Source: Pseudomonas sivasensis
GTDB lineage: Bacteria; Pseudomonadota; Gammaproteobacteria; Pseudomonadales; Pseudomonadaceae
Direction: 5' to 3'
DNA: 64,000 nt
Assembly: GCF_013778505.1 (NCBI RefSeq)
Contig: NZ_JAAOWU010000012.1
Span: 124,001 to 188,000 of the forward strand
A program made the position numbers and the translations under genes. Under the pieces are notes generated by a model that searched no databases, was not told the origin of the DNA, and worked only from the letters and a program-made list of their open reading frames with translations. Shown here one piece after another: positions 1 through 8,535 of this stretch; the first letter of the stretch is position 1; every line of letters begins with the position of its first letter.

Positions 1-1
1 G

Positions 2-640
2 CGTCTCGTACTGGCAGACGACCATGAAGTCACGCGCACCGGTTTCGTCTCTCTGCTGGCCGGCCTCGCGCAGTTCGAGGTGGTCGGTCAAGCCAGCGAT
101 GGCCTGCAAGCAGTGGAGCTGTGTGAGCAACTGCTGCCGGATATCGTCATCCTCGACATCCGCATGCCCGGGCTCAACGGCTTGGGCGCCGCTCGGTTGC
201 TGCAAGAGCGCCTGCCAGCGGTGAAAGTGGTGATGTTCACCATGGACGACAGCCCCGAATACCTGGAAGCGGCGATGAATGCCGGTGCGGTCGGCTACTT
301 GCTCAAGGACGCCAGCCGTGCCGAGGTGATCCAGGCCCTGCAAAAAGTCGGGGCCGGCGGCGAAGCGCTCAACACAGCGGTCAGCACGCGGCTATTGCGC
401 CGCATGACCGAACGCCAGGCCAGCGGCGCGGCCCCCACCGAAAACCTCACCCCGCGCGAGCGCCAGGTCCTTGGCTTGGTGGCCAACGGCATGAGCAACC
501 GCGCCATCGGCGAGCAGCTCGGGATCACCACTGGCACCGCCAAGGCCCATGTGGAACGCGTGATCGGCAAGCTCGGCGCAGCTGATCGCACCCAAGCCGC
601 CGTACGCGGCATCGCCTTGGGCCTGGTGACGTCACCATGA
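2..640 (+). CDS. LuxR/NarL-family response regulator (5' end outside window)
   Basis: A two-component response regulator whose start lies before the window; the frame is open from base 2. The visible N-terminus begins at the receiver beta-1 strand (VLADDH, the acidic pair). The phosphoacceptor Asp lies in VILDIRMPG and the conserved Lys in YLLKDAS. The C-terminal third is a LuxR-type DNA-binding domain (LTPRERQVLGLVANGMSNR followed by an HTH recognition helix). Its stop overlaps the start of the downstream hybrid kinase by ATGA, so the two are translationally coupled and the kinase is the obvious candidate partner. Family assignment is firm; the regulated genes are not known. Confidence 0.93.
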   Translation, partial: RLVLADDHEVTRTGFVSLLAGLAQFEVVGQASDGLQAVELCEQLLPDIVILDIRMPGLNGLGAARLLQERLPAVKVVMFTMDDSPEYLEAAMNAGAVGYLLKDASRAEVIQALQKVGAGGEALNTAVSTRLLRRMTERQASGAAPTENLTPRERQVLGLVANGMSNRAIGEQLGITTGTAKAHVERVIGKLGAADRTQAAVRGIALGLVTSP

Positions 641-2952
641 AGCGGCGTTGGGCCGACCTGCCACTGCGGGGCAAGGCGCTGGTGGTGATCTCGCTGCCGC
701 TGGTGGTGCTGTTGCTGTCGCTCGTGCTGATCTACACCACCGAACGCCAGACCGCCCGCGCCGAAGAGGACGTGCGCCGGGTGCTGCGCGTGCAAGGCGA
801 TATCCAGGCTGTGCACACCCTGCTCGCAGAGGCCGCCGCCAGTGTGCGCGGCTACCTGCTCACTCGCCGTGAAGACTTCCTGCCCAGCTACCTCAACGCC
901 AGGCCGCAGATCGAGTCCGCCCTACGCCGGCTTGACCACAACGTGCGTGATCAACGGGTACGCGAGCAACTCAGCGCCATCAAGCCGCTGATCGATGGCA
1001 AGGTCGACGGGCTTGAAGAGATGCTCAAGGACCGCGACGCCACGCCGCAATCGATCAGTGCCATCCTGATCAGCAACAAACACATCCTCGATGCGCTGCG
1101 CCAACACATCAGCACCATGCTCACCCTTGAGGCGTCGTTGCTGGCCGAGCGCAGCGCGGCGGCGGCCGAAACCCGTCAGCGTTTGTTGCTGTCCACCTGG
1201 CTGGCGGCGATTTGCGGCTTGTTTGGCGCCATCGTCGCCGTGTTGTTCCTGTCCAAAGGCATTGTGGCGCGGGTCCAGAATGTGCAGCGCAACGCCCAGC
1301 GCCTGGCCCTCGGTTCGCCGCTGCTGCCGCAACCGCCGGAGCACGATGAAATCGGCCAATTGGGCACCAGCCTCGTAGAAGCAGGGTTGCTGCTGGCCGA
1401 GCGCGAGCGCGCATTGCGTGACAACGAAGAACGCTTGCGGCTGATCATCGATGGGGTCAAGGACTACGGGATCTTCGCCCTCGACACCGCGGGCTATGTC
1501 ACCAGTTGGAACAACGGCGCCGAGCGGATCAAGGGCTACACCGAACAGGAAATCATCGGCCAGCATTTCTCGGTGTTCTACTTGCCCGAGGAATGCCCTC
1601 AGCACCCGGACATGGCGCTGCGCGAAGCCACCCGCAACGGCGATTACACCGAAGAAGGCTGGCGTTGCCGCCAGGACGGCACGCGGTTCTGGGCCAGCGT
1701 GGTGATCACCGCGCAGTACGACGGCACTGGCGCCTTGCGCGGTTTTTCGAAGATCACCCGCGACATCACCGACCGCCGCGCGGCCGAGATCGCTCTGCGC
1801 AAGGCCCGTGAGGAAGCCGAACGTGCCAGCCGTGCCAAAAGCGAGTTTCTGTCGCGCATGAGCCACGAACTGCGCACCCCGCTCAACTCGATCCTGGGCT
1901 TTGCACAACTGCTGGACATGGACGCGCCCAAGGCGCAAAAGGCCGACGTCGGGCATATCCTGCGGGCCGGCCAGCACTTGCTGACACTGATCAACGAAGT
2001 GCTGGACATCGCCAAGATCGAGGCGGGAAGCCTGGCGTTGAATATCGCGCCGATCCCTCTGGCGGAGGCGTTGCAAGAGGCGCTGTCGCTGGTGTCGCCG
2101 ATGGCCGCCGAGGCGGGCATTCGGTTACAGCCATTGCCCGCCTTGGCGGCGGATGTGGGCATCGTGGCCGACCGGCAACGCCTGACCCAGGTGCTGCTGA
2201 ACCTGCTGTCCAATGCGATCAAATACAACCAGCGCGATGGCGACGTCAGCATCGAAGTCAGCATTGATGGGCCGCGTATCACCGTGTCGGTGTGTGATAC
2301 CGGCAACGGCATCGCGGCGGATCACCTGGGGCAATTGTTCAAACCGTTCGAACGCCTGGGCGCCGACCCCAATGTGGAAGGCAGCGGCCTGGGCCTGGCC
2401 CTGAGTAAAAGCCTGTTGGAAAACATGGACGGCCACCTCAACGTGCAAAGCCAGGCCGGCATTGGCTCACGCTTCACGCTGGAGCTCCCGTTAGCCCGCG
2501 TGGCGGCATTCCAGCGCAGTACCACGCCCGTTATCGACACCCAGTTGCCGCGCCCTGTCCCCGCCGCCTGCACGTTCCTGGGCAAGGTGTTGTGCATCGA
2601 AGACAATCTCTCCAGTCTGGCGCTGATCGAAACCCTGCTGCAACGCCGACCGGGGATAAAACTGCTGTCGAGCATGCAAGGCCAACTGGGCCTGGACCTG
2701 GCCGCGCAGCACGCGCCACAGTTGATTCTGCTGGATGTCTGCCTGCCGGACCTCGACGGATTGAAGGTGCTGCAACGCTTGCGCCAGTCACCGATCACCC
2801 GTGACACACCGGTACTGATGATCACCGCCGACGCCAGCGACCTTACCCGCCAGGCTCTGCAGGACGCCGGCGCAACCGCCGTGTTGAATAAACCGATCAA
2901 CGTGCCCGCGTTTCTCGCCCACCTCGACCAGTCTTTCCCGGAGCCCGCGTGA
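637..2952 (+). CDS. Hybrid sensor histidine kinase (CHASE3-HAMP-PAS-HisKA-HATPase-REC)
   Basis: A 771-residue membrane sensor kinase. A first membrane helix lies at about residues 13-33 and a second at about 185-210. Between them is an all-alpha periplasmic region of CHASE3 type, followed by a HAMP linker. A PAS domain starts near residue 270 (DGVKDYGIFALD). The HisKA dimerisation domain has its phospho-accepting His at about 410 (MSHELRTPLNS). The ATPase N, G1 and G2 boxes are visible (NLLSNAIKYN, DTGNG, GSGLGLALS). A C-terminal receiver carries its Asp at about 700 (LLDVCLPDLDG) and a Lys in NKPI. The gene overlaps both neighbours by 4 bases. The stimulus cannot be read from sequence. Confidence 0.95.
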   Translation: MKRRWADLPLRGKALVVISLPLVVLLLSLVLIYTTERQTARAEEDVRRVLRVQGDIQAVHTLLAEAAASVRGYLLTRREDFLPSYLNARPQIESALRRLDHNVRDQRVREQLSAIKPLIDGKVDGLEEMLKDRDATPQSISAILISNKHILDALRQHISTMLTLEASLLAERSAAAAETRQRLLLSTWLAAICGLFGAIVAVLFLSKGIVARVQNVQRNAQRLALGSPLLPQPPEHDEIGQLGTSLVEAGLLLAERERALRDNEERLRLIIDGVKDYGIFALDTAGYVTSWNNGAERIKGYTEQEIIGQHFSVFYLPEECPQHPDMALREATRNGDYTEEGWRCRQDGTRFWASVVITAQYDGTGALRGFSKITRDITDRRAAEIALRKAREEAERASRAKSEFLSRMSHELRTPLNSILGFAQLLDMDAPKAQKADVGHILRAGQHLLTLINEVLDIAKIEAGSLALNIAPIPLAEALQEALSLVSPMAAEAGIRLQPLPALAADVGIVADRQRLTQVLLNLLSNAIKYNQRDGDVSIEVSIDGPRITVSVCDTGNGIAADHLGQLFKPFERLGADPNVEGSGLGLALSKSLLENMDGHLNVQSQAGIGSRFTLELPLARVAAFQRSTTPVIDTQLPRPVPAACTFLGKVLCIEDNLSSLALIETLLQRRPGIKLLSSMQGQLGLDLAAQHAPQLILLDVCLPDLDGLKVLQRLRQSPITRDTPVLMITADASDLTRQALQDAGATAVLNKPINVPAFLAHLDQSFPEPA

Positions 2953-3437
2953 ACCTCGACCTGCGCATTCTAATCATCGACGACCAACGCCCGAACCTCG
3001 ATCTGGTGGAGCAACTGCTGGCGCGCGAAGGGCTCACCAACGTGCTGAGCAGCACCCAGCCGCTGCGCACCCTGGAGCTGTTCAACAGCTTCGAACCGGA
3101 CTTGGTGATCCTCGACCTGCACATGCCGGAGTTCGACGGCTTTGCGGTGCTGGAACAACTCAACCGGCGTATCCCCCAGGGCGAATATCTGCCGATCCTG
3201 GTACTCACCGCCGACGCGACCCGCGACACCCGCCTGCGCGCCCTGGCCCTGGGCGCCCGGGACTTCATCAGCAAACCCCTGGACGCGCTGGAAACCATGC
3301 TGCGGGTGTGGAACCTGCTGGAAACCCGGGTGCTCTACAAGACCTTGCGCACCCTGGTACCCGCGCAGCACATCGAGTTGTTGCAACGGCGTGAATCAAC
3401 GGGCAATCTGCCCGCCGCCGGGGAGGACTCGGCTTAA
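2949..3437 (+). CDS. Stand-alone receiver-domain response regulator
   Basis: A 162-residue protein consisting of one receiver domain: acidic pocket IIDDQ, phosphoacceptor Asp in VILDLHMPEFDG, switch Thr in LTADA and Lys in ISKPLD. About 35 residues follow, with no recognisable output domain. It starts at a GTG that overlaps the kinase stop (GTGA). It resembles the N-terminal half of RpfG-type regulators without the HD-GYP half, so it may be a truncated relative or a phosphate-relay intermediate between the hybrid kinase and the LuxR-type regulator. The relay role is inference from the operon. Confidence 0.88.
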   Translation: MNLDLRILIIDDQRPNLDLVEQLLAREGLTNVLSSTQPLRTLELFNSFEPDLVILDLHMPEFDGFAVLEQLNRRIPQGEYLPILVLTADATRDTRLRALALGARDFISKPLDALETMLRVWNLLETRVLYKTLRTLVPAQHIELLQRRESTGNLPAAGEDSA

Positions 3438-3476
3438 CTTCCCCCTCGGTTCATGCACCTCAAGGACGATCCGCAC

Positions 3477-3992
3477 ATGGCGGCTTCAAACAAATGGCTG
3501 ATGTCGTCAGTCGCGTATTACCTGGATTTCTTCACCGTTCCCCTGTTTATCGGTCTGGCGCTCTGCCTGGCGCCACTTGATCCGCTGCAACTGCTCGCGG
3601 GCTTCATGGCCTGGACGCTGGTGGAGTATTCGGCACACCGCTTTCTGTTCCACTCGCTGTATCGCCACGAGCACTGGACCCACCATGTGGATGTGCTGGC
3701 CTATATCGGTGTGTCGAGCTGGAAAACCAGCTCCACCTTTGCGGCATTGCTGCTATCGGCCTGGTACGCCGGTTTGACCTCGGCGTTTGTCGGCGCGGTG
3801 ACGGGCTACTTCTATTACATCTCGGTGCACTACGTGATGCACCGCCCGGCGCATTGGGCCTATCGATTTATTCCGGGGCTGGTGGCCAATCACGACCTGC
3901 ATCATCGCAAAGGCATCGAGAAGAACTTCGGCGTGTCTTCACCGCTGTGGGACCATGTGTTTCGCACCTATATCCGCGCAGAGCGTGCCTGA
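3477..3992 (+). CDS. Fatty acid hydroxylase / sterol desaturase superfamily protein
   Basis: A 171-residue membrane di-iron protein. Histidine clusters typical of the superfamily are present: HRFLFH, HEHWTHH, HYVMH and HDLHH near the C-terminus. Hydrophobic helices sit between the clusters. The start at 3477 is preferred to an ATG at 3453 because AAGGA lies 10 bases upstream of it, although longer N-termini are possible. It follows the two-component operon by about 40 bases and may be read through from it. The hydroxylated substrate is unknown. Confidence 0.82.
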   Translation: MAASNKWLMSSVAYYLDFFTVPLFIGLALCLAPLDPLQLLAGFMAWTLVEYSAHRFLFHSLYRHEHWTHHVDVLAYIGVSSWKTSSTFAALLLSAWYAGLTSAFVGAVTGYFYYISVHYVMHRPAHWAYRFIPGLVANHDLHHRKGIEKNFGVSSPLWDHVFRTYIRAERA

Positions 3993-4148
3993 AGCGCCTC
4001 TGAGCGATTGTTTTTATTACGAATAAATCTAGCGTCCCGTACACCGGCATTTCCAACCTTATCTACGCTCAAGCCCGTGCCAGGAGGCGCATTGAAGAGT
4101 CCATGACGGACCCACTGTCTCCTGGCGTCTGATGCCTAGGAGATACCG

Positions 4149-5516
4149 ATGAGAATGGAAACCCATCGCCCCCGGCCCGGGTTCGGCTGTGCGCTGTTTG
4201 GCGCGTTGCTGAGCCCCCTGGTCGTCGCGGCCCCCACGTTGTCTACGCAAATACCCTTCGATGTCACGGCGACCCCGCCCTTCTCTCTCGACAGCCTGCA
4301 AGCCAACTTCGATGAAATGTCGTGGCAGACGTTCATTGCGCTGAACTGGCCGGTCCTGGCCGATGGCAAGCCCAATACCGGCGTGCAGATCGGCCAGCAG
4401 GACGCGGCCACGGTGTGGGAAAGCTACAAGGAGAGCTACCAAATCTTCCTGCCCCAAGGGCAGAAACCAGCGGCCTGGCAGGCGCCGGCCAGTGTACCGG
4501 CGGCCTGTGAAGGCAAGGGGTCGGGGCGCTTGTTGCAGCAAATGGGCAAGGTCCCGGATGTGCTGGACGAGTTTATTCAGCCGTTTCAAAGCGGCCCGCT
4601 GGTGGACCAGAGCGGCGTGTACACGCGCAATGAAATCGTGGTTAACCAATCGATGTTCGACGGCATCGTCAACAATGGCCTGTACAGCATCCAGGGTCAG
4701 CAGGCATTTTTTGCCGCCAGTGCGACCAATGCGGTGGCATTCAGTTGCGGCAACCCGGCCACCAGTGACGTGGGTTCGTTGATGGTCAAGGCCTCGTGGA
4801 AGGTGCTGGACGGCAACGACAACCCCAGCAGTTTCCACACCGTCGATGCCCTGGTGTATACGCCAGGCAACAGCGACCCGAGCAAAGGGCCGGTGGTGGC
4901 CGAGTCCTGCGTTGCCGAGCCGGTGGGGCTGGTGGGGCTGCATATCGTGCATAAGACCACCAGTGCGCCGCAGTGGGTGTGGTCGACCTTCGAGCACGTT
5001 GACAATGTCCCGGAAAAAACCACGCCGCCTGCCGAGCGCAAAGGCCCGTACCTGTTCTACAACGCCAGCAGCCATGCCGAGGTCAACCAACCGCCGCCAC
5101 GGCCCTGGAACCCGGCGGTAAAGGCCACGCCATCGCAGATCGTGCGCGAGATCCCTTTGACCGATGAAACCAAGGCGCTCAACAGCACTTACCAGAACCT
5201 GCTGCGTACGGTTAACCCCAACAGCGTCTGGGCCAATTACCAGTTGATCAGCACCCAGTGGCCTACCCTCAGCGGCCAGCCACCGTGCCAGATCTCGGCC
5301 ACCAAACCGTTGGGCAATCCAGCGCCTTCGTTCCTCGCCAATGCAACGCTGGAGACCTATATCCAGGGCACGGTGCCCCAGGCGTCCTCCAGTTGTATCG
5401 CCTGTCACGGCAATGCCGCCACCCACGTGACGCAATCACCGCGCACCAGTTTCGCCGACTTCACTTACCTGCTCGAACGCGCTCAATCCACCGGTGTGAC
5501 AAGGAGTCAGCCATGA
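4149..5516 (+). CDS. Secreted protein with one C-terminal haem-binding CxxCH motif
   Basis: A 455-residue exported protein with an AGGAGA ribosome site 7 bases before ATG. The N-terminus is a signal peptide (hydrophobic stretch ending LLSPLVVAAP). Near residue 417 there is a single CIACH haem c motif, so the protein probably carries one covalent haem in the periplasm. The long middle region matches no cytochrome I recognise. It overlaps the next gene by ATGA and heads an operon with a FAD-dehydrogenase small subunit and a GMC flavoprotein, where a haem protein normally passes electrons on to the respiratory chain. In known three-subunit sugar dehydrogenases that subunit has three haems; here there is one. 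Confidence 0.72.
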   Translation: MRMETHRPRPGFGCALFGALLSPLVVAAPTLSTQIPFDVTATPPFSLDSLQANFDEMSWQTFIALNWPVLADGKPNTGVQIGQQDAATVWESYKESYQIFLPQGQKPAAWQAPASVPAACEGKGSGRLLQQMGKVPDVLDEFIQPFQSGPLVDQSGVYTRNEIVVNQSMFDGIVNNGLYSIQGQQAFFAASATNAVAFSCGNPATSDVGSLMVKASWKVLDGNDNPSSFHTVDALVYTPGNSDPSKGPVVAESCVAEPVGLVGLHIVHKTTSAPQWVWSTFEHVDNVPEKTTPPAERKGPYLFYNASSHAEVNQPPPRPWNPAVKATPSQIVREIPLTDETKALNSTYQNLLRTVNPNSVWANYQLISTQWPTLSGQPPCQISATKPLGNPAPSFLANATLETYIQGTVPQASSSCIACHGNAATHVTQSPRTSFADFTYLLERAQSTGVTRSQP

Positions 5517-6025
5517 GTACCGACTTGGACAATTTTACCGGCCTGAGCGTGGTGCTCACCGGCATCAATCAGGAACTGCTGGCGCCGTCGGTAGACCCCA
5601 TCGGCCTGCCCACCCTGTTTCTGAATTTCGTTGGTCCTCGCGTGGGCCAAGACGTGCTCAGCGCCCTGCTCGCCCAATACGCCGCGCTGGCGAGCGAGCA
5701 GCAGACGCCGCAGCAAATCGGCAACGCAATCCTGATGCAGAACGGCCAACCCGCCGCCACGCAAACTGCCCAAGCGGCGCGCGCGATCATGAAACTGTGG
5801 ATGCTCGGCGTGTGGTATCAGCCGTACGCCCAAGGCGCGTTCCCGGTGAACGAGCAAACCGTGGTCAGTGCCGAGGCCTACACCCAGAGCTGGGCGTGGA
5901 ACATCGCCCAGGCCCATCCGATGGGCTACAGCGAGTTCTTCTTCGGTTACTGGAACAGCCCACCACCGAGCCTGGAAGACTTCACCGGGGTTACCGCCAG
6001 CCCACAGCCTGGAGCATCGTCATGA
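5513..6025 (+). CDS. FAD-dependent (sorbitol-type) dehydrogenase small subunit
   Basis: A 170-residue protein of the small-subunit family that accompanies GMC sugar/alcohol dehydrogenases (FAD-SLDH, gluconate 2-dehydrogenase subunit 3 type). The pattern LSVVLTGIN near the N-terminus and the mid-protein ARAIMKLWMLGVWY are characteristic. No signal peptide or membrane helix is evident; relatives are often exported together with the folded large subunit. It overlaps the haem protein upstream and the GMC gene downstream by ATGA on both sides, which implies equal expression and complex formation. Confidence 0.8.
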   Translation: MSTDLDNFTGLSVVLTGINQELLAPSVDPIGLPTLFLNFVGPRVGQDVLSALLAQYAALASEQQTPQQIGNAILMQNGQPAATQTAQAARAIMKLWMLGVWYQPYAQGAFPVNEQTVVSAEAYTQSWAWNIAQAHPMGYSEFFFGYWNSPPPSLEDFTGVTASPQPGASS

Positions 6026-8235
6026 GTACCGAACAAGCAGACGTAGTGATCGTCGGTGCTGGCCTGGCGGGCAGCATCATTGCCTATCAATTGGGCTTGG
6101 CGGGGGTGAAGGTGCTGGTGCTGGAATCCGGCCCGGAAGTCCCGGCCAACCGAAACCAGTACCTGGAGCGTTTCTACACCGCCACGCTGAAGACCCCCGA
6201 GTCCCCCTATCCGCCGGTGAGCACCCTCAGTCCGACGCGCAACCCAGCCGAACAGAACGCACCGCGCGCGACCATCGCTGACCTGCTCGATGACAACTGG
6301 AAAAATCCCGAGGTCAGTTACCTGGTGCAAAAAGGCCCGTTGCCGTTCACCAGCACCTATGAGCGCGTCGGCGGCGGCACTACCTGGCATTGGGTCGCCA
6401 CGTGCCTGCGCATGCTGCCGAATGATTTTAAGATGAAGACGCTGTACGGCGTGGGCGTGGACTGGCCGATCAGCTACAACGACCTGCAAAGCGCTTATTG
6501 CCGCGCCGAAGCAGAAATAGGCGTGGCGGCCAACGTCGCCGACCAGGCCTACCTGGGCATCACGTTCCCAACCAACTATGAATACCCGATGACCAGCATT
6601 CCGCTGTCGTTGGTGGATGGCAGCTTCGTCAGCGCGGTGCAGGGCCAATCGTTCCAAGGACTGCCGCTGGTGGTGAGCCCCACCCCAGCCGGGCGCAACT
6701 CGCAGCCGTATGCCGGGCGACGGGTGTGCGCAGGCAATACCAACTGCACGCCGATCTGCCCGATCCAGGCCAAGTACGACGCCACGGTGACCCTGAACAA
6801 TGCGCTCAACACCGGCAATGTGCGGGTGCTGTACAAGACCGTAGCGAGCAAGGTCACGGTGGCAGCGGACAAGACTGTCAGCGGCATTGAGTTCATTCAG
6901 TATCAGTTGGGCGATGGGCCGGCCACCGGCACTGGCGTCGCGATCGGGCAGCGCTATGTGATCGCCGCCCATGCCATCGAAACGCCAAAACTGCTGCTCA
7001 ACTCCACTAGCAGCGCCTGGCCCCAGGGCGTGGCCAACAGCAGTGGCCAGGTCGGTCGTAGCCTGGCGGACCACCCGATCTACCTGGCGTGGGGCTTGAT
7101 GCCCGAAGGCAAGACGGTGTTCCCGTACCGTGGCCCGGTGTCCACCGCCGGCATCGAAAGCCTGCGCGACGGCGCCTTTCGCAGCCAGCGCGCGGCCTGG
7201 CGGATCGAGATAGGCAACGAGGGTTTCAACTGGCCGATCGGCGACCCGTACACCACCGTGGCCGACCTGATCGATGGCACCAACGTCAGCCGCACCAACC
7301 CACTGCCAAAGTCCACGGACGCGTCCCAGGTGCTGTTCGGCACGGCACTGGTGCAACAGCTGAACAACCTGCTCACCCGGCAGTTTCGGGTGGGGTTTCT
7401 GGTGGAACAAGTCGAGGACGATCCGAACAAGGCCAACTGCTACATCGTGCCGTCCAGTCAGTACAAAGACCGTCTGGGCATCCCGCGACCGGAAATCCAT
7501 TACAACCTGTCGGACTACACCAAGGAAGGCTTCAAACAGGCGCGGATTCTTGCCAGCCACGTCATCACTGAGCTGCTGGGCGCCACCGAACTGACCACCG
7601 ATATCAAGCCCGGTTTGTTTGAATACCAGGGCGAGTCGTACTCCTTCCAGGGTGCCGGGCACTTGATGGGCACCTACCGCATGGGCGCCGACCCGGCCAC
7701 GTCGGTGGTCGACAAATACCAGCGCAGTTGGGACCACAACAACCTGTTCCTGGTGGGCGACGGCGTATTCCCCACCACCGGCACCTCCAACCCGAGCCTG
7801 ACCATTGCCGCGCTGTCGATTCAGGCCGGCGACACCCTGTGCAACGACCTCAAAGCCGTCACCGTGCAGGTGCAAGCCAACCAGCCATGGCAAGGGACTG
7901 GCGTGCAAATCAGCGGCCCAAGCCCGCGTGTAGTGCGGTATGTCAGCGGCCATTGGCTGGCCAGCCCGGTCGGCGGCATGGTTGATGGCAATGGCAGTCC
8001 GGGGTTGATCGCCAAAGCGGGCTACACCCTGCCGGGCGCAAATGAAGGCGCGCTGGTTGGGCGTGTGGGCAGCAGCGGGACACCGTTTCTGGTGGGGGAT
8101 CTGGCCGAGATTCCGCCGGGGCAGACGGGGGAATTGCAGCTGTGTATCAACGATGATCTAGAGGGGCGCTATGGCATTGGTTTGGGGGATAACCAGGGAG
8201 CGCTGACGGTGCAGATCGGGTTCGGTACAGCGTAG
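6022..8235 (+). CDS. GMC-family FAD oxidoreductase with C-terminal LecA (PA-IL)-like domain
   Basis: A 737-residue flavoprotein. The FAD-binding GxGxxG is at residues 12-17 (GAGLAG). The C-terminal GMC signature (GHLMGTYRMG, then VGDGVFPTTGTSNPSLTI) includes the usual His and Asn active-site region. The catalytic part ends near residue 610. About 120 further residues resemble the galactophilic lectin PA-IL/LecA: GALVGRVGSSGT matches LecA GALVMKIGNSGT, and IND..GRYG..(N)QGALTVQIG matches [20 protein letters not shown]. LecA Ca ligand Asp100 corresponds to about Asp711. The start overlaps the small-subunit gene (ATGA). It probably oxidises a sugar or polyol and hands electrons to the haem protein; lectin-aided substrate binding is inference. 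Confidence 0.9.
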   Translation: MSTEQADVVIVGAGLAGSIIAYQLGLAGVKVLVLESGPEVPANRNQYLERFYTATLKTPESPYPPVSTLSPTRNPAEQNAPRATIADLLDDNWKNPEVSYLVQKGPLPFTSTYERVGGGTTWHWVATCLRMLPNDFKMKTLYGVGVDWPISYNDLQSAYCRAEAEIGVAANVADQAYLGITFPTNYEYPMTSIPLSLVDGSFVSAVQGQSFQGLPLVVSPTPAGRNSQPYAGRRVCAGNTNCTPICPIQAKYDATVTLNNALNTGNVRVLYKTVASKVTVAADKTVSGIEFIQYQLGDGPATGTGVAIGQRYVIAAHAIETPKLLLNSTSSAWPQGVANSSGQVGRSLADHPIYLAWGLMPEGKTVFPYRGPVSTAGIESLRDGAFRSQRAAWRIEIGNEGFNWPIGDPYTTVADLIDGTNVSRTNPLPKSTDASQVLFGTALVQQLNNLLTRQFRVGFLVEQVEDDPNKANCYIVPSSQYKDRLGIPRPEIHYNLSDYTKEGFKQARILASHVITELLGATELTTDIKPGLFEYQGESYSFQGAGHLMGTYRMGADPATSVVDKYQRSWDHNNLFLVGDGVFPTTGTSNPSLTIAALSIQAGDTLCNDLKAVTVQVQANQPWQGTGVQISGPSPRVVRYVSGHWLASPVGGMVDGNGSPGLIAKAGYTLPGANEGALVGRVGSSGTPFLVGDLAEIPPGQTGELQLCINDDLEGRYGIGLGDNQGALTVQIGFGTA

Positions 8236-8250
8236 GGCCCACGGCCAAAC

Positions 8251-8277
8251 ACCGTCCGGTCGTTTTGACTGGACGGT
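8251..8277 (+). terminator. Hairpin after the dehydrogenase operon
   Basis: An 11-bp stem (ACCGTCCGGTC with GACTGGACGGT, one G-U pair) closes a GTTTT loop 15 bases after the GMC stop. The following T-run is short, so termination may be partial. Confidence 0.5.
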
Positions 8278-8435
8278 TTCACCCGTCCATACGCCCACCT
8301 CAATGCGATGCCTGACACCCCAACCGCCACACCCTCTCAGTGCTTGTTGCGAACCACGCAACAGTCCTTTGTCATCACGCCCATTGATAGCACCCTAACG
8401 AAACCCCCATCCTAGAGGGCTAATCTCGCGCTTAT

Positions 8436-8450
8436 ATCATTCGCAATGAT
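8436..8450 (+). promoter_or_regulatory. Nod-box-like LysR operator upstream of mexE (candidate MexT site)
   Basis: ATCATTCGCAATGAT is a perfect 6-3-6 inverted repeat with the ATC-N9-GAT form of a nod box, about 85 bases before mexE. MexT, the LysR activator of mexEF-oprN, is known to bind nod-box-like DNA at this promoter. No mexT lies in the window. Half-site order is opposite to a Fur box, so Fur is unlikely. Confidence 0.6.
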
Positions 8451-8535
8451 AGTTACCTTTGCTTCATTCGATTCGTGACATACCACCCCGCCGCGCATGA
8501 TCCGCCCATCTCAAATACATTGGCGGATGCACCTC

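Noticed and set aside
922..2076. Long minus-strand open frame (384 codons) opposite the hybrid kinase
   Set aside because: It mirrors a well-supported kinase gene with all expected motifs; codon composition is the antisense of high-GC coding DNA and it has no domain.
8438..8450. Fur box before mexE
   Set aside because: Half-site order is ATCATT-CGC-AATGAT, opposite to the Fur core AATGAT-A-ATCATT; fits a LysR nod box better.
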